A DNA stretch of 64,000 nucleotides, taken from the NCBI RefSeq assembly GCF_000283155.1, contig NW_004454163.1, forward strand, positions 27,408,303 to 27,472,302, written 5' to 3'. The notes under the pieces are model-generated. The model saw nothing but the letters and a program-made list of their open reading frames with translations. It ran no database searches and had not been told where the DNA came from. The position numbers and the translations under genes are program-made. The DNA is from Ceratotherium simum simum. Taxonomy: Eukaryota; Chordata; Mammalia; Perissodactyla; Rhinocerotidae. Positions 12,464-24,300 of the stretch are shown here, piece by piece (the stretch's first letter is position 1; each line of letters opens with the position of its first letter).

Positions 12464-12558
12464 TTTAACTTTTTGATGAGCTGCCATATACCCTCATGTG
12501 TAGCCAAAGATGAGGAACACTGGCCAGCATCCCTCTTACATTAAGAGAGTACTGATTA

Positions 12559-12847
12559 GGGCTGGCCCTGTGGCTTAGCGGTTAAGTACGCATGCTCCGC
12601 TACTGGCGGCCCGGGTTGGGATCCTGGGTGCGCACTGACGCACCGCTTCTCCAGCCATGCTGAGGCCACGTCCCACATACAGCAACTAGGAGGATGTGCA
12701 ACTATGACATATGACTATCTACTGGAGCTTTGGGGAAAAAAAGTTGGAGGACTGGCAATAGATGTTAGCTCAGAGCTGCTCTTCCTCAGCAAAAAGAGGA
12801 GGGATGTTAGCTCAGGGCTGAGCCTCCTCACAAAAAAAAAAAAAAAA
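12559..12847 (+). mobile_element. ERE SINE, long-tail form
   Basis: It has the head gggctggccctgtggcttag, the body with catacagcaactaggagga, and an extra tail with two copies of gatgttagctcag. An A-run closes it. Target-site duplication: agagtactgatta at 12546-12558 and agagtacttatta at 12848-12860. Confidence 0.93.
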
Positions 12848-12860
12848 AGAGTACTTATTA

Positions 12861-13917
12861 GTACTTGGTAAACATTATTGAATGACTTTCTTCATAAATT
12901 GCATTGTAGCCCAATGCAGTTGTTATTGTCACAAAGTTAAAAGACTATTGCATGGATTAATATAGTTAGTACCCTTTTGAAAACCCCAACAAAGAGTCTC
13001 ATGGCCATGAGAAATATCACCTCAACTGCAGTTCCTACCTTCAGTTGAAATGTGTCCCTCGTGATTTGTTAGTACTGATCTTTTAAGTATCAGACTTTCT
13101 GAATGATTTGCTTTGTAGATAATAAATTAGACCTGATTTAAGACTTTTCCTATCATAATGCCATATCTATCATGTAACCTAGTATTATTCCTATCATTAT
13201 ACTAGTGCTCAGATATGTTTTCTTGAACAGGAAGGAAAGGTGGCCATATCTACGTGAGTGTGTTGCACACAGGAATGTCTTCCATCTCATAAAGCATTGC
13301 TAAACTCTCCGCTGACAGCCTCATGGGAGTTCCTTTGTATGTGAGGAATATTTTTTCTCTCGCTGCTCCACATGGTACTTTCTCCTCAGTATGTTCACAC
13401 TTCCTTCTTGCTGCCAACAGAGTACTCACCACTCCCTTTCTTGCCTCAAGCAGAGATTGGATTAAGTCAATCTTGTGCTCTAACCATGGTAAGAAAAAAC
13501 TGACAGACTGAATTGCGGTGGGTATCTGACTCCTGATTATCTATCTGGGTTATCTATGCCTTCACTGTCTTTGACTAGGCTGTTTTGCTACTCTTGAGAG
13601 ACACAAGTTGTAGAAAACTGATAGTAAGGCAAATAATTCTTAATTATAAATAAATTAATTCTGTCAAGTGGAGGTTCAATCTATCTTCCTCCTCCACTAT
13701 GGAAGAAGCCAGTTTTGCATCTGTTAAGCTAATTCATTTCAGCATCTTGCTGGGCTTACATAATTATCTCATCTTTGGATTCTCCTTTGAAGTGGTTGTA
13801 ACACCTTTCTGGTTCCCTTGTTCACTAATGTGTTAAGTAAAATCTTTGACACATGTTCATTGTACATTTGTTGAGAGTCATGATTTTAACTTTCTTAAAA
13901 TACTATCCCATCCAAAA
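12861..13917. other. Intergenic, nothing recognised
   Basis: AT-rich sequence, with frames of 62 codons or less and without family features. Confidence 0.4.
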
Positions 13918-14750
13918 TCCTGAACACCGACATCAAATGCTGGCATGGATGTAGAGCAACAGGAATTCTCATTCATTGCTGGTAGGAATGCAAAAGGATA
14001 CAGCCATTTTGGGAGACAGTTTGGCAGTTTCTTAGAAAACTAAACATAGTCTTCCCCTATGAGCCAGCAATCACGCTCCTTGGTATTTACCCAAAGGAGT
14101 TGAAAACTGATGTCCACACAAAAATCTGCACACAGATGTTTATAGCAGCTTTACTCATAACTGCCAACACCAGGAAGCAACCAAGTTCTTCAGTAGGTGA
14201 ATGGATAAATAAACTGTGATACATCAGGCAATGGAGTATTAGCCAGTGCTAAAAACAAATGAGCTATCAAGCCATGAAAAGACCTGGAGGAAACTTAAAT
14301 GCATATTAATAAGTGAAAGAGGCCAATCTGAAATGGCTACATACTGTATGATTCCAACTATATGACATTCTGGAAAAGGCAAAACTATGGAGACAGTAAA
14401 AAGACCAGTGGTTGCAAAGGGTTAGGGAGGAGGAGGGACGAATAGGTGGGGCACAGAGGATTTTCAGGGCAGTGAAAGTACTCTGTATGATACTGTAATA
14501 GTGGATACATGTCATCATACATTTGTCTAAACCCAAAGAATGTACCCCACCACAAGTGAACCCTAATGTAAACTATGGACTTTGGGTGATGATGATGTGT
14601 CAGTGCAGGTTCATAGTACCAGTCTGGTGGGGGATGTGGATAATGGGGGAAGTTGTGCATGTGTGGGGGCAGAGGGTACATGGGAAATCTCTCTACCTTT
14701 ACTTCAATTTTGCTGTGAACCTAAAACTGCTCTAAAAAAAACCTTAATAA
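13918..14750 (+). mobile_element. LINE-1 3' end, copy B
   Basis: Collinear with copy A at 5638-6520, including gtagagcaacaggaattctc, gcatttaa-type ORF2 remains, tactgtatgattccaa and the 3' end aaactgctctaaaaaaa. It is 5'-truncated and has no open ORF2. Confidence 0.85.
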
Positions 14751-14769
14751 AAACAAAACAAATAAAAGC

Positions 14770-14870
14770 TATCCTTTAACAGTATTTGGCACAGAGCCTG
14801 GCACAAGGTAGGCATCCAATAAATATTTGTTAATGATTGAATGAATGAATAAACGAAGAATGAATGAATT
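14770..14870 (+). repeat. L2/MIR-type 3' end
   Basis: The motif tggcacagagcctggcacaa followed by caataaatatttgttaatga and gaatgaatgaat is the typical terminus of an L2-class element. Confidence 0.65.
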
Positions 14871-15629
14871 TAGACAAGTAAAAGAGTTTTTGCCATGGAT
14901 GATTCATCATGAAGGAAAGGTGTGGAATACAAGTGCAACACTTAGCCACTATTCCCAAGTTGAAATCGAAACGGGAAAACTCCCCTAATCCTTTGGGAGA
15001 CGGCAGCAGCAAGGGGCAGGTACGGATGCGGAGAGCCTTGTGAAAGAGCGTGGCCTCAACAAAGAGGCTGAGTCAGAGGTCACGAAGGCTGCAGGGCATG
15101 GAATAAGGGTGGAAGACAAGAAATGCCATTTAAGTCACAAGACTCCTGTTTCCTTTCCCTCTGTTGTAGACAGATCCCAGGACCTGCAGGATCCCCGGGC
15201 CTTTGAAAACCTGTCCAGATATGAAATAATATGTTGTTCTGGCATTTCTAGATAGAGTACCATCTATAGTCAAATTGTGTAAAGGAAAAAAACCTTTGAG
15301 TCAGTTTCCAGATTTCTGAGAGTTTTGAAGATTACATCAATGAATTTCCATAGAATGAAACCACAAGCTTCCTGCAGATTGTCTGGATTCACAAAGATTT
15401 GTGTCACTCTCGACTAATGAGGAAGAACTCCCACGTATATTAGCTATAGACATGTATGAACTTTTAAAGGGCATTTAAAAGCCAGATCTCCACTCTGTTT
15501 TTCTCCTATCTTTACATAAACGTAAATATAGAAATAGATATAGAAAAGGAAGCTGAATTAGTTTATTATGTTGTTCCCAACACTAACATGACAGTTTTGA
15601 GAGTACTAATATATGCTGCATCTACTTCT
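14871..15629. other. Intergenic, nothing recognised
   Basis: No gene or repeat recognised. A 71-codon plus-strand frame at 15040-15255 has no family features. Confidence 0.4.
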
Positions 15630-15845
15630 CCCAGACACTTTATATATGCATATATATTATCTCTCATTTAATTCTCACAACAAGCGTTGGAAGTAGGTAG
15701 TTATCTTCCACTTTTTACAGATGTGGAAATCGAAGCAGAGAGGTGAAGTGACTTGCCTCAGGTCACACCACAAAGAAGTGGCAGCATCAAGGTTCAAATT
15801 CAGGGCTAACTCTAAAGGTCACATACTTTCCACTATACCATTAGG
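15630..15845 (-). repeat. MIR SINE
   Basis: The plus strand shows the reverse complement of MIR: ttacagatgtggaaatcgaa, agtgacttgcctcaggtcac, then caaattcagggctaac. Confidence 0.8.
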
Positions 15846-16125
15846 CCCCATAAGAAAACCACAGGAGTGAAATTACGTGATAAAAATATTAACACTTGAT
15901 TGAGAGGAGAAATCCAGTCATAAAGTGTAATGTCAGTCCAGGGTAGAGGTTGGAGAGAGAGTGGTGGATGAGGTGACCGCACAGGTTATAAAATTGCCAG
16001 GAGGCAAACAGGGCCAGGACTAGAGTGAAGTGAGGGAGGCACCTGCCTGGGGATGGAGAGGAGAGGATGGGAGGGGTCAATACAGCGCCCAGCTGAGCTG
16101 CACTGGATAAAGAAGCACCTGATCA

Positions 16126-16323
16126 GGCGCTGGCCCGGTGGCGCAAGCAGTTAGGTGCACGCTCCACTGTGGCAGCCCGGGGTTCCCCGGTTCAGATCCC
16201 CAGCACGCACCGACGCACTGCTTGTCAAGCCATGCTGTGGCGGCGTCCCATATAAAGTGGAGGAAGATGGGCATGGATGTTAGCTCAGGGCCGCTCTTCC
16301 TCACACACACAAAAAAAGAAGCA
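16126..16323 (+). mobile_element. ERE SINE (older form)
   Basis: A diverged head (ggcgctggcccggtggcgca) is followed by the body with ataaagtggaggaagatgg and a gatgttagctcagg tail. An 11-bp duplication, gcacctgatca, flanks it at 16115-16125 and 16324-16334. Confidence 0.9.
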
Positions 16324-16334
16324 GCACCTGATCA

Positions 16335-16689
16335 AAATGAGATAGATGCTCACAGGGTAAATAACATAGGTACCCATTTTAACCCATATGCACATATGAG
16401 AAGCTGCATAAGCAACACCTTGCACGTGGTAGACTTAGAAAAAAGAAATCTGTTGAATTTCAATTTTAAAAGACTAGAAGCCTTGACTGATCCAGACTAA
16501 ACCAATCAAGACTAGAAGAGTTGACTTCCATAATTGGCACCTGCAGTGAATAAACTCATAAAATATTTGTTCAATGATTTAAGACAAAACAGGAAGGCAC
16601 CAGAAGTGACTGGGAAAAGCTTACCAAGTCAAACTGAGTATGAATAAGCTTTTGCATTTGTAAGGATAATAGCTACTCTCTGCAAAACA
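16335..16689. other. Intergenic, nothing recognised
   Basis: No gene or repeat seen. Confidence 0.4.
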
Positions 16690-16860
16690 GAGTTAAGAGC
16701 TTTACATGCATCAACTCCTTTAATCCTGGTAACAACTCCATATTGTATATTTTCAGTCCCATTTTAACAGATGAGGCAGAGAAATTAGTAACTTATTCAA
16801 GGTCATAAAACTAGAATCCAGCAGATCTTTCTGGTCCCAAAGGTCTTGCTCTTAGCCAGT
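16690..16860 (-). repeat. MIR SINE
   Basis: Reverse complement of MIR: cccattttaacagatgaggc, agaaattagtaacttattca, aggtcataaaactag. Confidence 0.7.
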
Positions 16861-17519
16861 ATACTGCATTCTGAACTTTGAACTTACACTGGATGAAAAA
16901 GCCTCGAGACTGCTTGTCTAGAGGCTGTGCTAGAATGTGGCGGAGACTGTATGCAGCAACTACCTCGCCAACACGTAGTGAGAATTTGCGGGTCCAAATT
17001 ATTGCTACAGCAAATAGCATATAGCAACACACGTAGTCCTGTGTGATGAAAAAGCTAATGGCAACAGAAACTGGGCCAGGAAGCCTTGTGTCTGGGGGCT
17101 ACCTGGCTGGTCACACTTCATAAGCTGCTTGCTGGTTTTTGTCCCAAACCACCCTACGGTTTTCAATGGAACAATGGCCTTCAATGTTGCTAAGATTGGG
17201 GGAGAGAGCTCAGGTGCAGTCTGCATTTATTTCATCTATTCTGGACCCTTCCAGGGATGGCATCCTTTATAACGCTGCCTTCTTTGATATACGAAGATTG
17301 TGCGTGGCAGTCTAACTAGGAGGAAACTAGGCGATTCCTGCTAAAAACAATCATTTCCAAGATCTGATTAGGTTTAAATACACCACAGTTCAGTTAAAAA
17401 AAAAAAAAAGTCTAAGCACAGATTTCGGGCAATTTCCATTAGGTATCTGGATCTCTAGCACCACTTCCCTTACCAATGCCATACACATCTAACCCTAAAG
17501 AGGAAGCCCCCGCTGAGGT
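16861..17519. other. Sequence upstream of the CpG island
   Basis: No gene or RNA recognised. An A-run of about 14 lies near 17,397-17,410. The frames here (73 codons or less) look random. Confidence 0.4.
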
Positions 17520-17939
17520 TGCCCAAGGCGGGTGCTGGTGGCGTCGCCCGTCACAGGCAAGTCACTGAGTCAGCTGAGCGAGCCCCTGGAGCAAGAAGCC
17601 AGGGGCCGGCAAAGGAGAGCCGCGTGCTCCTGTCTTTGGCGTGAGGCAATCCTCCTCCCACAGTCTCGGGAAGCCCCGACGCCGCAAGCTTCCTCGCCGT
17701 AGTGGAGCCGCCCGGGCGTAGTTCCTCCCTGCTTCCTCCAGCTGCAACCACCCGACCCTTCCTGCTCGGCCAGGACTCCACCTCCCCGGGTTTGAAGCAC
17801 GCGCCTCGCGAGCCGGGCGGCAGCGGGGCGGGCGAGGGAAACACGCGGCAGCGCGCGCACGCGCGCGCAGGGGAGGCCCCGCCCCCGCCCGGGCCCCGCC
17901 CCCTCGGCGCGGCTGGCGCGGCCGGCCGGCCCGGCTTCC

Positions 17940-18124
17940 CTTGACAAACCTGTCTCGGCGGAGCGGGGAGCGCAGCTTCCTCCTTCCAGCGCGGTGCAGC
18001 GCCGCCCGATTTGTCCTTCCGCCGCTGCCTCCGCGGCGCCGGGGCGAGCGAAAGGTGCACTGGGCCGAGGCCCGCGATGCGGCCGGCGGGAGCAGCGGCA
18101 GTCGCGGGGTCGCCGGCGCGGGAC
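17940..18124 (+). other. MALT1: MALT1 5' untranslated region (approximate)
   Basis: GC-rich leader before the chosen start at 18125; the 5' border is a guess. It contains an ATG at 18077 in frame with the main start and with no stop between, which would add 16 residues if used. The 18125 start is preferred because the protein then begins Met-Ser-Leu like human MALT1 (established knowledge). Both ATGs have a G at -3. Confidence 0.6.
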
Positions 18125-18351
18125 ATGTCGCTGTGCGGGGAGCCGCTGCAGGCCCCGCCGCCCCCGCCCTCGCAGCCGCCTCCGGTCGCGCCCTCGGGAC
18201 CGCCGCTCTCCGCTCCGGCCGGCGCGACCCTCAACCGCCTTCCGGAGCCGCTGCTACGGAGGCTCAGCGGGAGCCTGGACCGCGCGCCCGAGGGCCGGGG
18301 CTGGAGGAGGCTGGCCGAGGTGGCGGGGAGTCGGGGGCGCCTCCGGCTCAG
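18125..18351 (+). CDS. MALT1: MALT1 exon 1
   Basis: It encodes residues 1-75 plus two bases of codon 76: the proline-rich N-terminus and the first death-domain helices (Ala-Thr-Leu-Asn-Arg-Leu..., then Gly-Trp-Arg-Arg-Leu-Ala-Glu). The start is the ATG of Met-Ser-Leu-Cys-Gly-Glu. Donor AG|GTGAGG; ends in phase 2. The Pro/Ala/Ser stretch before Gly-Ala-Thr is 6 residues longer than in human as I recall it. Confidence 0.95.
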
Positions 18352-21300
18352 GTGAGGAGGCACCGGGGGCGTGGGGGCGGGGTCACGTGGGGCGGACTTG
18401 GGCGGGGGGCGCGCGAGGAGAGTGGGGTGGGCACCGGGCTGGGACGGTGGACGGCGTCGTGGGTGGGGCCTGAACCCAGGAAGGTCCTGGGAATGCGTGA
18501 GATTCGAGAGTGGACCCCGGGCGTTCACGCCGTTTTCCTACCCTCCTCCCGTGAGCTGAAAGAGACGAGTCGAGGTTGACCAAGGAGGATATTGAGAGAA
18601 GGAAAGCTGTCTGGAGACCGTTGTGATAGGGCGGCAATGCCGAAGCACTTAAAATACAAAAGAACAGGATGTGGACACAGACCTGGAAGACCTTTAGGAG
18701 GGTTAGGAAGGAGAAGTGCAGGTAAAGAGATGATGAAAGCAAAGGGTTTGGGGTGCAGGAATTCATGAAGGTTTGTATGTAGGGAGAGAAGGATGGTGGG
18801 AAAGACAGACTTAACTCACCGTCTTCCTCCGTCAAACCAACTTACCAGGCTCTCTTCTTGACTTCACCATGACATTAAACTATAAATAAAACTCTTTTCC
18901 TATTCCCAGGCTTAGAACCGCTGTACTAGCGGTTCTGGAACGTTTGGTCTCAGGACTCCTTTACACTCTTAAGAATTATTGAGGACCCCAGAGAGTTTTT
19001 AATGTGGGTTCTACGTATTACATATAATATATACTGATATTTACCATATTAGAAATTAAAGGTAATAAATTTTTAAAACATTAACTAAAAAGAATGTCTC
19101 ATTACATATTAACAGAAATTACATGTTTTGTGGAAAAACAGACATTTCCAAAACAAAATTTAGGAAAGTGGCATTGTTTTACATTGTGAAAATCTCTTTA
19201 ATGTCTTGGCTTAATTGCAGAGAGCTGGCTGCTTCTATGTGCTTCTACATTCAGTCTGTTGCACTGTCATATAACACTGGCTACTCCAATGTACACTCCT
19301 GAGACAGTGAATGAAAGAGATAAAAACATCTCTGACCTTGTGGATGGAGTGAAAGGGTTTCAGGAACTGCGCTAGGGGTTCCTAGACCACGCTTAGACCC
19401 ACTACTCTATACCGTTGTTATGGTCTTGGTCTGCTTTTGAACCCCTTAGCAGTTTTCTTAACTTCTCCTATGACTTAACTTTGTCTTATACTATAATTAT
19501 TTGTACACATCTTTATAAACTCCTTGAGAACAGGAACCATCACTTAAGATTTTATATGTTATATATTGAACCTATCTTAGGCATTCTATAAATACTTTGA
19601 ATTGAGAGGGGAGTCATTCATTCAAAACTTACTGAGTGCCTGTTATTTACTGAAGTTCCAGAAAATAAAAAGATAACAAATATTTAACTACTATTCATAG
19701 GGGCTTGTCTAGTAATGGACTGTTATTCTGGGACATTGGCAAACATGTTAAATGCTATGTTGAGAGTGAATCATAATAATAATGCGTTTTTATCATTTAT
19801 TAAGCACTTAGTGTATACCAGTGTACTAAGTGTTTGCATGCATTATCTACTTTAACCCTCACAACAACCTTGAGTTTCAGAGAGTTTAGAGTTAAACCAG
19901 AGTCATGATGATTTGGGATTATTTGGCCATACAGAGGAATAATGATATGAGGATGGAATCAAGAAGTGGTAAACTCACCAAGTGAGCAGACAGATGGCGT
20001 ACTTTTTTTCTCTTCTAGGAAAAACACATTGTGCTTTTGACTGTGGAAAGAAAATCCAAGACACTGTTATTCTAGCATCATAGATTTCTGAATTTCTAAA
20101 CTTGGAATAATGTAAAATATTGTCTTTGGGGGGGTCAGATTACCCAATCTGTGATTGGTTAATTTGTGATATTAACTAGTACTCTAGTTAGGGAAGGCTC
20201 TGGGCTTTCCTGAAGAGGCCCTGGTAGTGAGGACTCCTATTTGTCAATAAAGGAGAGAGAAGAAAGTCATTAAGGCCCTGCCACTGAAGAAGCATGGCTG
20301 CTGGAATCTAAAAGTAGTGGATACCTGACATCAGGTGTTCAGTTTTTGTCCCCAAGCCTTCAGTCAGGTGTTGTTAAAGGCTACAGAATGATGTCAGCTT
20401 TGTTTGGGGGAACTAATGGAAGGGTTTGAGGTCACATCTTTAAAGTGACGTAGTGTAGAGAGAAGGGAAGTTGCCTAGCCTGAGGTGATGAGCAACAAAG
20501 GGCATGCGATGGTGGAATCTGGGAATATCAGGGTGGGAAGTCTGATAACAGACAGATGGAGTTTCACCAGTCTCCCCAGGTGGTGAAGGTTGGTTCAGAG
20601 TAGGTTAGTTGTGGTGGAGAGAGTGAGGGCAACCCTGAAGATTGGAGAATTGGGGAATATTAAGCTCATATACCTCTTGAAATCAGAATTAAACTGACAT
20701 GACAGAGGTTAGCACTGAGAACTTGGGGACTGGAGAGTGACAACGGAAGGGGCAAGGTAAGCTGGTCATGCTTACTCTATTTAAGACAGTTATTTTAAAG
20801 TGATTGCATACTCATGGCAGAAGAGCATCTGTGATAGTAGGCGGTCCTAAGGGTATTATTCTCTAGTATCAGACCTAGGAATTGTAATGTGTGAGTCCAA
20901 GTGAATAACAGTTCCCACGAGAATATGAAATGCTTTCCTCAGAATTGCTGGATTCGTAGCCCTAAAGTCTTAAGACAGTTGCCTATTCTGTTTCTCTTCA
21001 CTTTTTTTCCTCTGTACGTCTTTCCGCAAACTAGATGAGAATTTAATAAATAAACCACAAGAGTCCATTCTGAACTGTCCATCAGGGATTAAGAATAATT
21101 GTAAATGTTTCCATATGGTTATTGATGAATCAGAATAAATCCTTGCATGTAGTTTAGTTTCCCACAACCATGTACATATGGGAATGCCCTAAATACAAAC
21201 TCAGCCCTAATTCCATTCCAAACTGCTCTAATATTGAACACCCTTTGCTGTCAGTGTAGATAGGCACAGGTTCTGAGTGTCTTGCACAAACTGCATAAAT

Positions 21301-24300
21301 TCTCTGGTGGCATAGAACAGCGGAGCCCCGAAGATGACAGAGCTTTCAAAAGGCTTTAATGCCACCTAAATCTGGTGAAGGAGGGAGCTTAGAAATGGGC
21401 TGTGGAACGTGGACCAGGGAAAGCAGTCAGTGACTGCCGACCTACTGTGTTGAAGGTGCTCTTTGAGCTGCAGAAATCCTGCCTTCAAGCAGTTTGTGAT
21501 AGGAATAAGAACAGGTGTGAAAAGTTGAAACAAAAGGTTTCCTCCTGTCTCTAGCTCTTCTGTCTCCCTATCTCTTCAGTCTCTGAATTTTGGAGTGCCT
21601 TTGGGCCCAGGCTTTGTGTCTCTTGATCTACACTTCTTCAACTAATCCTCTTCTTGGTGTTATCCTTTAGTCTCATGACTTGATGTATATTTAGGTTGAT
21701 TACTCTCAATTTATATCTTCAGCCCATATCTTTGCTTTGAACTCTCAGGATTCGTATGAGTAGATGCCTATTTGCCATCTCCTCTTGAGTGACTAATAGA
21801 CATCCTAAACATAGCATGTCCAAAACTTAGTGTATACCTTCCTAAACCTCTTTCTCTTGCAGTTTTCTGCATCTCAGTAAATGGCAACTGCATCCCTCCA
21901 ATTGCTCAGGCCCCAAACGTCAGAGTCATTCCTGACTCGACTTTTACACACCACATGCATTTTATCAGCAAATCCTGTCTGCCATGCCTGCAGTATAGAT
22001 CTAGAATCCAACCTCTGCTGTTACAACACTGGGCCAAGCCACCATTCTCTCTCACCTGGATTATTCCAGTAGCCCTGTCTTCTCCTCCACCTGCTTTGCC
22101 CTCATCCCCATCTGTTCTCAATATAGCAGTAAGAATGATTCTTTTAGAGCATTAAATCAGCTCTTATCCTTCCTCTGCTCAAAACCCTCCAATTGCTTTT
22201 CCATCTCAGAGTGAAAACACCATTTAGCCACCAGTTAGCTCTTGGACCTCATATCTTATTATTATCTCCCTCCCTCCCTCTACTCTGATCACACTTGCTT
22301 TCTTGCTTTTCCTTAAACACAGTTGGTCTTTGTACTTGCTGTTCACTCAGCCTGAGATAGTCTCCACAGGTGACCACATGACTTGCTCATTCACCTCTTT
22401 GAGTGTTTGCTTAAAAGTTGCCTTCTCGGTGAGGTCTTCTCTGATCACATTATTTACAATTACCCCTGCATCTGCGCCAACATTACCTGTCCCCCTGCTT
22501 TGCTTTGTTTTTCTACAAAGCACTTATGACCGTTGGATGGATGGGTACGCACACACACCCCCACAGAGAAATCTCCCACTCTCTGTCCATGTGTATACAT
22601 ATATATATATGTATATAAAATATATATATATATCAGTCTGTCCCTCTCCTCTAGAAAAATCCAGGAGGATAGGGAATTTTATTTTGTTTGCTGCTGTATC
22701 CTCAATACCTAAGAAAAATGATGGGCCTATTTTAGGTGATTAATAGGTAGCTGTTGAATTAATGAATAAAGATTCCAAAGAGTAAATGTACCAAGAAGAG
22801 AAGCAAAAGAACCTGAAGCCAGTGCCATGGTTTGTACCCTAAAGGGTGTATAATATGTTCTATTTGATTATATATTCTTAAAAGTAAAGATAAATATAGA
22901 TGTATTTTTTAAAAGCAAAGTCTGTTTGTTTCAGTAAGTCTTTTAAATTAGATCAGAAATTCTAAATTAGGGCTGGTAGAAACCACTTCAAAGCACAATC
23001 TTACAGGAATGTAACTAAAAAAGGAAAGAAATAAAATTTGGGTATGTATAAGCATCATCTTGGCTGAAAGCCAGTGCCCATGTGGAAAATCAGTAAAAGG
23101 AAAGGAGATATAGAATCTTGTTTTTCTCCTGTTCCTCTTGTATTGGAAGAGAAATCATTGTCTACTTCAATTTGATCTTTCTTCATTTGGGGGGAAAAAT
23201 GTCAAATTGTTTTGCATTTTCTCTATATCAGTGTAAACATTAATTAAAGCATCATTTGGTTGCATTTGGCGAGATGGCTTTTAATTTCATGTATCAGATC
23301 TTGATAACTTTTCTGAATCATAAAAAATTATATTTAGCATACAGCATCCTTGTATTTATAAATCTCATATTCTAATTATTTGAAAAATTGTTACTCCTTA
23401 TATTGTCTCTAATACTGGTTTCTTGACCTGGGCATTACAGGGACGACTAATACAAAAAAATTTTACACAACAGGACCAACAGGCATCTTCAGCTTTTTTT
23501 TTTGGCTACCGTCATATTCACCATTATTTCATAAAAGAAAGGACACTTGAACGCTAAAAAAAAAATAGGAAAGACAACCTCAGAGTAAAAGATAGTCTTA
23601 TTGTCCTTATTTTGATCATTTTACCGTGGACTTCAGATTGTGCTGCCGCTGGTCTACAGTGCAGAATTGGGAATGGTTCATCTGTATTATGATGATTCAC
23701 ATTTAACAAGAATAGGATATTGAATATACAAGGTTAACTAGGAAACTTAGAAAAGAAATCCTAGTTAATAGAGTGACAGGAGGCATTGGAGGACATTATC
23801 AGGTTACCAAAATAGTAGCTCCTCAAAAACATTTTTAAGGAAAAGCTAAAACAGTTTCAGAAATAAGCATAATTAAGAAATGAGCCTTAATATTCTTTTA
23901 ATATTCCCCACATTTTTATTGCATAATGAGAGCTGGTATTGAGTGCTTACTATTTGCCAGACACTGTGCTGAGTACTTTTCACTTGGATTATCTAATTTA
24001 ATTCTAACAATCCTATGAGATAGATGGTATTACTGTTGACATTATTTTGGTTGGATGCATTTTTTTCTTTATGAGATAACCAACTTTGTCAGAGAATTAT
24101 AAATCTTGGCTGACCATTATATAAGTGCTATGGCAGTCTTTTAATGATACTGATCAAAATGAATGTGGATTAAGAGTATTTCAAGTTATATGAAATCTCG
24201 CTGACGTTGACTCTGCCATAGCTGTGCTACTATCGTGTTTGACCCCTTCCACCTACCCAGGCTTCCAGCTCTTCAGTTATGATTGAAATTCAGTTATGAG

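Larger units (their letters stand above)
11616..12492 (-). mobile_element. LINE-1 3' end, interrupted by a U6/L1 chimera
   Basis: Read on the minus strand it is the ORF2 C-terminus plus 3'UTR. A 73-codon frame at 11919-12140 (minus) still reads like the L1 ORF2 end, with Phe-Ile-Ala-Ala-Leu-Phe-Thr-Ile-Ala-Lys and Trp-Lys-Gln-Pro-Lys-Cys-Pro motifs. The element is split at 12207: its sequence ...ggtaattctatgtttaa... resumes at 12461 after a 253-bp insertion. Confidence 0.85.
11468..12523. mobile_element. hAT-Charlie MITE split by a LINE-1
   Basis: The left part is 11468-11615 (ttctcaagcctagctgtaca through ttcccagggtgattc). The missing right end of such an element appears about 880 bp later at 12493-12523 (tcatgtgtagccaaagatg, then aggaacactgg). 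The intervening sequence is a minus-strand L1. So the L1 landed inside this older DNA transposon. Confidence 0.6.
17520..18500 (+). promoter_or_regulatory. MALT1: CpG-island promoter of MALT1
   Basis: GC content and CpG frequency rise sharply against the flanks. GC boxes (Sp1/KLF type) are visible: ggggcgggc at 17825-17833, ccccgcccccgccc at 17877-17890 and ccccgcccc at 17894-17902. There is no TATA box at a suitable distance, as usual for CpG-island promoters with dispersed starts. An AP-1/MARE-like TGAGTCA (17566-17572) sits near the upstream edge. A CACGTG E-box (18384-18389) lies just inside intron 1. Transcription probably starts between about 17,900 and 18,060, but no start can be fixed from sequence alone. 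Confidence 0.85.

Noticed and set aside
17551..18528. 325-codon minus-strand open frame across the promoter and exon 1
   Set aside because: It lies in the CpG island, where stops are rare because of GC content. Its translation is Pro/Arg/Gly/Ala-rich with no domain. An antisense RNA from a bidirectional promoter is possible, but not this protein.
17941..18579. 212- and 159-codon plus-strand frames over exon 1
   Set aside because: They are other frames of MALT1 exon 1 and its leader, open because of GC richness.
22303..22743. 146-codon plus-strand frame in intron 1
   Set aside because: Lies in a long repeat and crosses a TA microsatellite.
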